Positions 1 to 5,171 of a DNA stretch of 5,171 bases are shown here, in pieces. This DNA comes from Zoogloeaceae bacterium. Its GTDB lineage: Bacteria; Pseudomonadota; Gammaproteobacteria; Burkholderiales; Rhodocyclaceae. The notes under the pieces are model-generated. The model saw only the letters and a list, made by a program, of their open reading frames with translations, was not told the DNA's origin and did no database searches. How positions within the stretch are numbered: the stretch's first letter is position 1; the number at the start of each line of letters is the position of its first letter. The position numbers were made by a program, and so were the translations under genes. Where the stretch lies: the NCBI GenBank assembly GCA_031278735.1, contig JAITJU010000059.1:1-5171 (forward strand), read 5' to 3'.

Positions 1-1409
1 GGAAAGCGCAGGATCATTTCATGAACCCCGGCGGACTGGCTGGCGGCGATGACCTTGTCCGCGTCGACCTTGCCGAAACGGGCGATGTTCTCGGCAATGC
101 TGCCGTTCAAAAGCTCAACGTCCTGCGGCAGATAGCCAAGTTCGGCGCCCAGGGCGGCGCGATCCAGCGCGCGCAGGGAAACGCCGTCATACAGCGCCTC
201 GCCTTCGACTTGCGGCCAGATGCCGAGCAACACCCGCGCCAGCGTGGATTTGCCGGAACCAGAATGCCCCATGACGCCCAGGGACGCGCCGGCGGGCAGC
301 GTGAAGGAAATGTCTTCCAGAATTGGCGCTTGCCGGTGTTCCGCCGCGGCGCTGACCCGTTCGAGGACGAGCGTCGCGCCGGACGCCGCGTCATTGCCGA
401 CATGAAAGGCTTCCCGGTGCGGATGCGCTTCCAGGGCGGCTTCCAGATCAATATAGGACTGCCGGGCGGCAAGCAGGCTCTTCCAGTTGTTCATCAGGAC
501 GTCAACCGGATGGGTGGCGCGTCCCATCAGGGCGTTGGCGGCAATCATGGCGCCGGGGGAAATCTTGCCGAAAATCACGAGCAGGGCGCCGGTCGCCAGG
601 CAGAGCGATTGCTGAAAGGCGCGAACGAAGCGGGTGATGGATTGCATGCGCGCCTGCGCGTCCTGCCCCAGACGCCCCTTGGTCAGCGTCTTCCGATGGC
701 GCGTCATCCAGGCGTTGCGCATGTTGCCCTGCATTCCCATGGCTTCCGCCAGAAAAGCGTGGCGCAGCTTGCCGCGGAGATGGGCGGACTCCTTTTGCGC
801 GGCTTCCCCGGCCTCTTCCAGCGGCGCTTTCATGACGAGGCCGGAAATCCAGGCAAGGGCGATCAGCGCGGCGCAGAAAACGATGGCCAGCAACCCCAGC
901 GCCGGATGCAGGAGAAAGAGCGCGAAAACGTAAACCGGCGACCAGGGCGCGTCCAGGAGGGCGAGCAATCCCTGCCCGGTCAGGAACTGGCGAACCCTGG
1001 AAAGATCGTCGAAAAGCCGGGCGGCCTCCTTGTCCTTGCCCTCGTTTTGCAAGGCAAAGGCGGCGCTGAAGACGCGCGGGTTCAGGCGCGTGTCGATCCG
1101 CACGCCCAGGCGCACGAGCAGGCGGGCGCGCACCCACTCGGAAAAGCTCATGACGCCCAGAAAGAAAAGCAGCATCAGCGTGACGGCAAAGAGCGTGAAT
1201 TCGCTTTGGCTGACCAATACCCGGTCGAATACCTGCAACATGTACAGCGTGGGCGTGAGCATCAGCACGTTGATCAGGGCCGTGAAGCAAAAGACGCTGG
1301 CGATTTCGCGCCGGAAATTCCACAAGAAACGGTTCAGTTCGCTGCGGCGGGAAAAGCCGGAAAATGCGGTCGCGTACCTGCGGATGGCGGTTTTGAGGGC
1401 AAGGGACAT
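1..1409 (-). CDS. Type I secretion system permease/ATPase, PrtD-like (second of tandem pair), 3' end outside window
   Basis: This is a second T1SS ABC exporter, read from ATG at 1409-1407 and open to the window edge: 469 codons are visible of an expected 560-590. The N-terminus MSLALKTAIRRY leads into a membrane domain with LTPTLYMLQVFDRVL (51-65). Hydrophobic segments lie near 37-58, 70-90, 158-172, 173-192, 266-281 and 284-296. AEAMGMQGN (221-229) matches the family's conserved EAMGM region. In the ATPase domain, Walker A GHSGSGKST (381-389, K387), Q-loop LPQ (Q429) and AENIARFG (439-446) are present. The signature, Walker B and H-loop lie beyond the edge, so catalytic competence cannot be judged. 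It starts 10 bases after the first exporter stops, with GAAAGAAG as ribosome binding site, so the two genes are almost certainly co-transcribed. It is clearly diverged from the first exporter and not a recent duplicate. It lacks a C39-like N-terminal domain. An HlyD-family adaptor gene may follow off-window. Confidence 0.93.
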   Translation of the reverse strand, partial: MSLALKTAIRRYATAFSGFSRRSELNRFLWNFRREIASVFCFTALINVLMLTPTLYMLQVFDRVLVSQSEFTLFAVTLMLLFFLGVMSFSEWVRARLLVRLGVRIDTRLNPRVFSAAFALQNEGKDKEAARLFDDLSRVRQFLTGQGLLALLDAPWSPVYVFALFLLHPALGLLAIVFCAALIALAWISGLVMKAPLEEAGEAAQKESAHLRGKLRHAFLAEAMGMQGNMRNAWMTRHRKTLTKGRLGQDAQARMQSITRFVRAFQQSLCLATGALLVIFGKISPGAMIAANALMGRATHPVDVLMNNWKSLLAARQSYIDLEAALEAHPHREAFHVGNDAASGATLVLERVSAAAEHRQAPILEDISFTLPAGASLGVMGHSGSGKSTLARVLLGIWPQVEGEALYDGVSLRALDRAALGAELGYLPQDVELLNGSIAENIARFGKVDADKVIAASQSAGVHEMILRF

Positions 1410-1413
1410 GGCG

Positions 1414-1421
1414 CTTCTTTC
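1414..1421 (-). promoter_or_regulatory. Ribosome binding site of the second exporter
   Basis: The minus-strand sequence GAAAGAAG lies four bases before the ATG at 1409-1407, and its GAAAG core is seven bases before it. It overlaps the stop codon of the upstream exporter (1422-1420), consistent with translational coupling. It is only a moderate match to the anti-Shine-Dalgarno sequence, but it fixes the start choice because the reading frame becomes exporter-like immediately afterwards. Confidence 0.55.
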
Positions 1422-3144
1422 AGATCAGCCGGGAAGCGGGCGCGGGACGGTCAACCGGGACGGACTGTTTTTGCATGGCGGCGAGCACCTCGCTGCGGGG
1501 GCCGTAAAGTTTCGCCTCGCCGTTGAACAGGACGAGCATCAGATCCGCGGCATCCAGCAGACTGGCGCGATGCGTGATGAGCGCCACCGTGACGCCATTG
1601 GCGCGCAGCCGCGTCAAGGCGGCGATGAGCGCGGCCTCGCCCGCGTCGTCCAGATTGGCGTTGGGTTCGTCGAGCACCACGATCCTTGGATTGCCGTAAA
1701 GGGCGCGGGCAAGCCCGACGCGCTGGCGCATGCCGCCCGAAAGCGCCGCGCCTTCCGCGCCTGTTTCCGTATCATAACCCTGCGGCATCGCGAGGATGAG
1801 TTCGTGCAATCCGGCATGACGGGCAGCCTCCTCGACGCGCGCCGGATCAAGCGCGCCAAAGCGGGCGATATTCTCGGCCAGCGTCCCTTCAAAGAGCGCG
1901 ACTTCCTGCGGCAGGTAGCCGATGTGCGGCCCCAGTTCCTCCTTGTCCCAGGCGAAGACGTCAACGCCGTCCAGCCGCACCTTGCCGGAGGCGCAGGGCC
2001 AGACGCCGACGAGCAGATGGGCAAGACTGCTCTTGCCGGAGGCCGAGGGGCCGACGATGGCCAGGGTCTTGCCGGGCGGGATGGCAAAGGAAAGATTGTG
2101 CAGAATCGGAAGATTGCTTCCCGGCGCGACGGCGCAGGCTTGCTCCGCCTGCAACAGACCCTTGGGCGGCGGCAGGGAAAGGGCGGGCGGACGGGCTGGA
2201 ATCCGGGCGAGCAGGGTTTCCAGGCGTTCCAGCGCGTCACGGGCGCGGGCGACGTTGCGCCAGCCGGAAATGACCTGAACCAGCGGCGCGAGCGCGCGCC
2301 CGGTGATGATCGAAGCCATCAGCATCATGCCGGAACTGCCGCCGAAATCGCCGGATAGAATGAGCCAGCTGCCGATGCCCAGCGACAGGGAACCGGAAAC
2401 GATCTGCACGTATTTGGCGAGCACGCTGTAGAGGCTGCCGCTATCGGAAGCGCGCGCCTGGTTCTTGAGCATGTCTTCCTGCGCCTTGAGCCAGTGTTGC
2501 CGGAGTCCCTCGGCCATGCCCATGGCCTGCACGGCCTCGCCATTCCTGAGCGCGGCTTCGGCGAAGTTTCGCGCGCGCATGGCGGCTTCGTTGGCCCGGT
2601 TCAGGGGCGGGCCGGAGGCGCGTTTGTTCAGGGCGGCGATTCCGGCCTGGATACAGGCGCTCACGAGGCTGAACCAGCCCAGCGTCGCGTCGATCCAGAA
2701 AATGACGCCGATGAGGAGGATGGCCATGGGCACGTCCATGAGCGCCGCCGCGCCGCCCCCGGAAACGAAATCCCGCACGCTGGCGAAATCCTGGAGTCCG
2801 CGCAGCCCCGCGGCGCGCGCGCCGGAAAGATTGGCGCGGAAAACGGCGTCATAGACGCGCTGGCTCATCTTCCCGTCGAACCCCTCGGCGGCCAGACGCA
2901 TGACGCCCGCGCGCGCCCATTGCAGGAATTCCAGCACGAAATAGGCCAGCGCCAGCAGGAGCGTCAACATGACAAGGGTCATCACGCTCCGGCTGTTGAC
3001 CACCCGGTCATAGACTTCCAGCATATAGAAGGAAGGCGCCAGCATCAGGGCGCCGATCACCAGGCTGAAGGCAATGGCGCGCCGGAAGAAGGGTTTTTGC
3101 TCCCAAAGCGCCTGCCGGGCTTCTGGGAGGGCTTCATCGCTCAT
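1420..3144 (-). CDS. Type I secretion system permease/ATPase, PrtD-like (first of tandem pair)
   Basis: This is an inner-membrane ABC exporter (574 aa) of the kind that drives one-step secretion of RTX proteins with an HlyD-type adaptor and a TolC-like channel. The N-terminal half is a six-helix transmembrane domain, with hydrophobic stretches near residues 25-45, 53-73, 137-155, 157-172, 246-264 and 270-292. It contains the family-typical YMLEVYDRVVNSRS (40-53) and AVQAMGM (204-210). The nucleotide-binding domain has Walker A GPSASGKSS (365-373, K371), Q-loop LPQ (Q413), signature LSGGM (469-473), Walker B IVVLDE (488-493, E493), D-loop NLDD and H-loop H525, so it should be ATPase-competent. 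There is no N-terminal C39 peptidase-like domain, which separates it from HlyB. The length is normal for PrtD, AprD and LapB-like T1SS proteins of this subfamily. The start is fixed by an in-frame stop at 3156-3154; the Shine-Dalgarno upstream is poor. The substrate cannot be read from this gene; the divergent RTX gene is a candidate. Confidence 0.95.
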   Translation of the reverse strand: MSDEALPEARQALWEQKPFFRRAIAFSLVIGALMLAPSFYMLEVYDRVVNSRSVMTLVMLTLLLALAYFVLEFLQWARAGVMRLAAEGFDGKMSQRVYDAVFRANLSGARAAGLRGLQDFASVRDFVSGGGAAALMDVPMAILLIGVIFWIDATLGWFSLVSACIQAGIAALNKRASGPPLNRANEAAMRARNFAEAALRNGEAVQAMGMAEGLRQHWLKAQEDMLKNQARASDSGSLYSVLAKYVQIVSGSLSLGIGSWLILSGDFGGSSGMMLMASIITGRALAPLVQVISGWRNVARARDALERLETLLARIPARPPALSLPPPKGLLQAEQACAVAPGSNLPILHNLSFAIPPGKTLAIVGPSASGKSSLAHLLVGVWPCASGKVRLDGVDVFAWDKEELGPHIGYLPQEVALFEGTLAENIARFGALDPARVEEAARHAGLHELILAMPQGYDTETGAEGAALSGGMRQRVGLARALYGNPRIVVLDEPNANLDDAGEAALIAALTRLRANGVTVALITHRASLLDAADLMLVLFNGEAKLYGPRSEVLAAMQKQSVPVDRPAPASRLI

Positions 3145-3273
3145 CGCTTGTCGTCAGCCGCGGGACGCCCATGCTCCGGTTTGGCTCGACCGGACAACGG
3201 CGTGACCCCATGCGGGAAAAAACGAATGCGCGGCTTCATCAAAATCAGAGAGGGACGGTTACAAAAGTGGGGC

Positions 3274-3279
3274 ATTGTA
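3274..3279 (-). promoter_or_regulatory. Possible -10 element for the exporter operon
   Basis: The minus strand reads TACAAT within TTGATACAATGCC, a good sigma70-type -10 match that would give a leader of about 120 bases before the ATG at 3144. No convincing -35 hexamer lies 16-18 bases upstream, so an activator-dependent promoter or a chance match are both possible. Confidence 0.25.
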
Positions 3280-3511
3280 TCAAGGAAATGCCGGAGAAAG
3301 GGGGATTGGAAGTGGAAGAATCGGGAGCGAACTCTCCCCATTTCGCTATTTTTCGGGGCGCAACTTCCCCCTTCATCAAAAGCGAGGAGCATAGTGATGC
3401 GGCACGCTCTACAACGAACACCTCCCGCAAACTGCCCTCAACGACAAAACCCCTCTGGACGCCATGAACATGTGGCGCGCTTCTCACCCACAATGCTTCA
3501 ATCGCCCGCCA

Positions 3512-3525
3512 GATTCAATTGAATC
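3512..3525. repeat. Perfect 14-bp palindrome GATTCAATTGAATC
   Basis: GATTCAA is followed directly by its reverse complement TTGAATC. It is AT-rich against a GC-rich background and lies between the two divergent transcription units. The flanks carry related TTCAATCG (3497-3504) and TCCAATCG (3524-3531) strings. This form is common for operators of dimeric helix-turn-helix regulators, but no regulator gene is in the window, so the role is inferred only from position and symmetry. Confidence 0.4.
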
Positions 3526-3571
3526 CAATCGTCGGGGACGCGACATTTCCGTAACGCCGTCCCAATACATA

Positions 3572-3581
3572 CGCTATAGCG
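3572..3581. repeat. 10-bp palindrome CGCTATAGCG
   Basis: CGCTATAGCG is a perfect palindrome 46 bases to the right of the 14-bp palindrome. Its TATAG core also resembles a -10 element on either strand, but no suitable -35 partner is visible. It could be a small operator or chance. Confidence 0.25.
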
Positions 3582-3655
3582 GGGTCATGCCGAATGGACA
3601 CGCCCACCCGAAGCATAGGGCTTGACATGCGGCCCGCGACGACAGAGAGCGGCGG

Positions 3656-3710
3656 GTTTGAGGATTGGGTGGAAGACGGGTTTTGGGATGGATGGTGGGG
3701 AAGATGGGAA
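3656..3710 (+). other. G-rich, C-poor tract with five G-runs
   Basis: In these 55 bases only one C (3677) appears on the plus strand. GGG or longer runs lie at 3667-3669, 3678-3680, 3685-3687, 3697-3700 and 3706-3708. Loop lengths between runs are 8, 4, 9 and 5, so this is a loose G-quadruplex candidate that does not meet the strict loop limit of seven. It lies about 130 bases before the start of the 165-residue gene and would be in, or just upstream of, its leader. Confidence 0.4.
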
Positions 3711-3718
3711 AAGCAGCT

Positions 3719-3748
3719 TTGGCGCAATGAAAAGCATAAGGATATAGG
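3719..3748 (+). promoter_or_regulatory. Weak candidate promoter for the 165-residue/RTX gene pair
   Basis: TTGGCG (3719-3724) and TATAGG (3743-3748) are separated by 18 bases. Each hexamer matches four of six positions of the sigma70 consensus. Transcription from here would start near 3755 and give a leader of about 80 bases before the ATG at 3837. The match is weak and rests on spacing and position. Confidence 0.22.
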
Positions 3749-3826
3749 CATGAATTATCGTCGGCGCCTCTTGCGCTGAACCGGAAGCCTGTTGTGATGC
3801 CGCGCTATCCATGGCATGAAAAATAC

Positions 3827-3831
3827 GGAGG
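3827..3831 (+). promoter_or_regulatory. Ribosome binding site GGAGG deciding the start at 3837
   Basis: GGAGG sits five bases before the ATG at 3837. The in-frame ATG at 3816 has no purine-rich motif at a useful distance, so the downstream ATG is the better start. Confidence 0.75.
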
Positions 3832-3836
3832 CGGAA

Positions 3837-4334
3837 ATGGCATTCGTCAATGAACGCATCACGGGGAACGACCGGGAACGGTACAACATCCCGGAGATCG
3901 AGCGACGCATCGTCGTGAGTGATTACATAACTCCCAGCGCCTGCACGATCGACCATGAGCGGGGCATCTATCTGCTCGATCCGGCGGAGGAACGGGAAAT
4001 GCGTCCGGGTTCAGACAATCGCTGGCCGACAGGTCTGTATGGCTGGGTGTTCCTGTGGCACGGGCACGAGCTTTGGGTGGAGGCCAAATGGTTGGCGCGG
4101 GGGGGAGAAAGCACGGGGCACGGATGGGGTCATCTGCGCCTCATGAGTCTTGGTCTGATGGGCGAAAAAGTGGGCATGCTGGGTAAAGCGAGGCGATTGC
4201 CGCCGGAACTGATGCCGCATCGAGAGGAAATCCTGAAGGACTTGTACGAGGCTTTGCTGGTCTACCGGGTATCGGGCATTTTCTCAAAATACACCAGCTT
4301 CGATTTGAATCTTGAGCTTGCCGAGGGAATTTGA
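3837..4334 (+). CDS. Hypothetical tryptophan-rich protein, 165 aa, upstream partner of the RTX gene
   Basis: I do not recognise the family. The start at 3837 is chosen for its GGAGG; starting at 3816 would add seven residues. The protein looks soluble, with no signal peptide or membrane helix. The N-terminal third is charged (NDRERYNIPEIERRI, 11-25). A central block (61-103) holds six tryptophans (W63, W70, W74, W80, W85, W97) with many Gly and His, including YGWVFLWHGHELWVEAKWLA (68-87). A helical region (about 124-145) with MPHREEILKDLYEALLVYRV follows, then a C-terminal FSKYTSFDLNLELAEG. There is one cysteine (C36). The stop is two bases before the RTX ATG, so the two are very likely co-translated. 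Size and position recall HlyC-type RTX acyltransferases, but I cannot see their conserved N-terminal Trp/Ser/His motif. A chaperone, immunity-like or other accessory role is only a guess from context. Confidence 0.82.
   Translation: MAFVNERITGNDRERYNIPEIERRIVVSDYITPSACTIDHERGIYLLDPAEEREMRPGSDNRWPTGLYGWVFLWHGHELWVEAKWLARGGESTGHGWGHLRLMSLGLMGEKVGMLGKARRLPPELMPHREEILKDLYEALLVYRVSGIFSKYTSFDLNLELAEGI
4323..4328 (+). promoter_or_regulatory. Ribosome binding site GAGGGA of the RTX gene
   Basis: GAGGGA lies inside the last codons of the upstream gene and ends eight bases before the ATG at 4337. It is only two bases from the in-frame TTG at 4331, too close to serve it, so ATG 4337 is the preferred start. 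Confidence 0.7.
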
Positions 4335-4336
4335 AC

Positions 4337-5095
4337 ATGGGCAATTTGACCTCGCAAGCCGCGATTGATTTACTGACCGCCAACCCGAGCGACTACGCGA
4401 CCAAGGAAGCCCTGCTGGGTTTGCTGGAGCGGCTCGATGTTCACGCGGATGGCGCGGCGCAGGTTCGCGTTCTGGATTTTGTTTCTGGCGATCTCGGCAT
4501 CCATCTTGAGACGGAAGGTCTGGATTATGGCGCTCCGGTCAAACTTTCGCCTTCCGGCTACGATCAGGCGCTGCTTTCGGAGAATGCGCGTTCGGTGGCC
4601 ACGGGGGCGCTGCCGGATTCGGTGACGGGGACGACACAAAACGACTGGGTGGAACTGGGCGACGGCAACGACAACGCGCAGACTTCATACGGGCAGGATG
4701 TGGTGTTCGGCGGCGCGGGCAACGACCACATTCAGGCGGGGCCGCACACGGGCGACGCCAGCCTGGAGGATCAGGACCGGGTCGTGGGCGGCGACGGACG
4801 CGACATCGTTCTGGGCGGACTGGACGACGACATCCTGCACGCAGGAAATGTGGGCGATCATCTGCTGCCCGCGACGGCGAAGAGCGGCAATTTGGGCGAC
4901 TGGGTAGACGGCGGCGCGGGGATGGATACCATTCATGGCGGCGCGGGTGATGATGTGATCCTGGGGGACGGGGAAATCCGGCAGGCGATTCGTACCGCTA
5001 TCCTCTGCGCCAGTCGAGGACGCGAGTGCGGAAAATCAGGCTTGAGATATGGATATGAGCAAAAATTTTTGTTTGGCATTCCGATGCATGTATGA
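4337..5095 (+). CDS. RTX-repeat calcium-binding protein, 252 aa, with an atypical, probably truncated or frameshifted C-terminus
   Basis: This is a putative secreted protein of the RTX class, whose GGxGxD nonapeptides fold into a calcium-bound beta-roll after type I export. Residues 1-100 are a non-repeat region without signal peptide, as expected for a T1SS substrate. RTX units are GGAGNDHIQ (125-133), GGDGRDIVL (151-159), GGLDDDILH (160-168), GGAGMDTIH (192-200) and GGAGDDVIL (201-209), plus a degenerate one at 108-116. Residues 1-213 have no cysteine and are acidic. From residue 214 the character changes: IRQAIRTAILCASRGRECGK is basic, has C224 and C231, and runs into an AT-rich stretch. 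This does not resemble an RTX secretion signal. The protein is also short for the class and has no visible enzymatic domain. It follows the 165-residue gene by two bases and diverges from the exporter operon, making it a plausible substrate if the tail is functional. It could instead be a remnant of a longer RTX gene. Confidence 0.85.
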   Translation: MGNLTSQAAIDLLTANPSDYATKEALLGLLERLDVHADGAAQVRVLDFVSGDLGIHLETEGLDYGAPVKLSPSGYDQALLSENARSVATGALPDSVTGTTQNDWVELGDGNDNAQTSYGQDVVFGGAGNDHIQAGPHTGDASLEDQDRVVGGDGRDIVLGGLDDDILHAGNVGDHLLPATAKSGNLGDWVDGGAGMDTIHGGAGDDVILGDGEIRQAIRTAILCASRGRECGKSGLRYGYEQKFLFGIPMHV

Positions 5096-5171
5096 TTGGC
5101 GTTCCATCGTTCGCCACGCTTACCCTCCATCATGACATGAAAATACCGGTTGTTTCCCGCGTCATTTCCCG
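5096..5171. other. Terminal non-coding stretch after the RTX gene
   Basis: These 76 bases contain no hairpin followed by a T-run that would make a convincing terminator. An ATG at 5137 opens a frame reading MKIPVVSRVIS to the edge, but without a ribosome binding site. The last bases (GCGTCATTTCCCG) resemble one arm of the GTCATTCCCGCG-type inverted repeats found between genes in many proteobacteria; the other arm would be outside the window. Confidence 0.4.

Larger units (their letters stand above)
3145..3836. other. Divergent intergenic region, no confident gene
   Basis: About 690 bases separate the divergent exporter operon and the 165-residue/RTX gene pair. Short open frames occur on both strands, but none has a convincing ribosome binding site or a recognisable product. 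The region is more AT-rich than the exporter genes. It contains a perfect 14-bp palindrome (3512-3525), a 10-bp palindrome (3572-3581), an 11-bp direct repeat CTTCATCAAAA (3234-3244 and 3371-3381), and a G-rich, C-poor tract (3656-3710). It should contain the promoters of both transcription units, but I can only point to weak candidates. Confidence 0.7.

Noticed and set aside
107..1323. Minus-strand open frames 502-1323 and 107-472 in other phases within the second exporter
   Set aside because: They share the strand but not the frame that yields Walker A, the Q-loop and the transmembrane motifs. That frame stays open from 1409 to the window edge.
21..1526. Long plus-strand open frame (501 codons) across the second exporter
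   Set aside because: It is antisense to a gene with clear ABC motifs. Its product is a low-complexity Gly/Arg/Gln-rich sequence with no family resemblance, as expected from the reverse strand of GC-rich coding DNA.
1030..2358. Plus-strand open frame of 442 codons antisense to both exporters
   Set aside because: It covers the junction of the two exporter genes and has no ribosome binding site or recognisable domain, so it is a shadow of GC-rich codons.
3323..3338. Small hairpin GGGAG-CGAACT-CTCCC as a terminator
   Set aside because: The stem is only five base pairs, and the T-run follows about ten bases later, interrupted by other bases. Its position in a divergent leader also does not suit a terminator.
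2494..3522. Plus-strand open frame of 342 codons reaching into the intergenic region
   Set aside because: Most of it is antisense to the first exporter, and the part beyond 3145 has no coding character.
3622..3627. Perfect -35 hexamer TTGACA
   Set aside because: At spacings of 16-18 bases downstream the sequence is GC-rich and purine-rich, with nothing like TATAAT.
3594..3779. Plus-strand frame of 61 codons rich in tryptophan, before the 165-residue gene
   Set aside because: The Trp content comes from the repeated TGG in the G-rich tract. There is no good Shine-Dalgarno and no recognisable product.
3837..4334. Assignment of the 165-residue protein as an HlyC-type acyltransferase
   Set aside because: Size and position fit, but I could not find the conserved N-terminal Trp/Ser/His region or other family motifs, so the name would rest on context alone.
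4331..4336. TTG start at 4331 for the RTX gene
   Set aside because: It would leave only two bases after GAGGGA and overlap the upstream stop codon, whereas ATG 4337 has ideal spacing.
5137..5171. Start of a new gene reading MKIPVVSRVIS
   Set aside because: Only eleven codons are visible, there is no ribosome binding site, and the same bases fit a dispersed intergenic repeat.

Overview
The window reads as part of a type I secretion (RTX export) locus from a GC-rich Gram-negative bacterium, most likely a proteobacterium. The evidence is two ABC exporters of the PrtD type and a small protein with RTX calcium-binding nonapeptides. No gene allows a finer taxonomic placement.

Layout. On the minus strand, an operon runs right to left. 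It begins with a complete 574-residue PrtD-like permease/ATPase (3144 to 1420). Ten bases later a second, different PrtD-like permease/ATPase follows (1409 to beyond base 1). The second is cut by the window edge after 469 codons, just before its ABC signature. The usual remaining parts, an HlyD-family adaptor and possibly a TolC-like channel, would be expected further left but are not seen. A gap of about 690 bases (3145-3836) separates this operon from a divergent plus-strand pair. The gap holds no gene I trust, but has a perfect 14-bp palindrome, a 10-bp palindrome, a strongly C-poor G-rich tract and weak promoter-like elements. The plus-strand pair is a 165-residue tryptophan-rich protein of unknown family (3837-4334) and, two bases later, a 252-residue RTX-repeat protein (4337-5095). 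The last 76 bases are AT-richer and hold nothing I can name with confidence.

How it fits together. The two ABC proteins are probably inner-membrane motors of one or more type I systems. Their tight tandem arrangement suggests co-expression and allows for a heterodimer. The RTX protein is the obvious candidate substrate, but its C-terminus looks wrong. Residues 1-213 are acidic, Gly/Asp-rich and cysteine-free, whereas the last 39 residues are basic and carry two cysteines. The change comes just after two G-runs, and a +1 frame gives a different tail ending at 5045. The gene may therefore be truncated, frameshifted or rearranged. The uncharacterised 165-residue gene is the most open question in the window.
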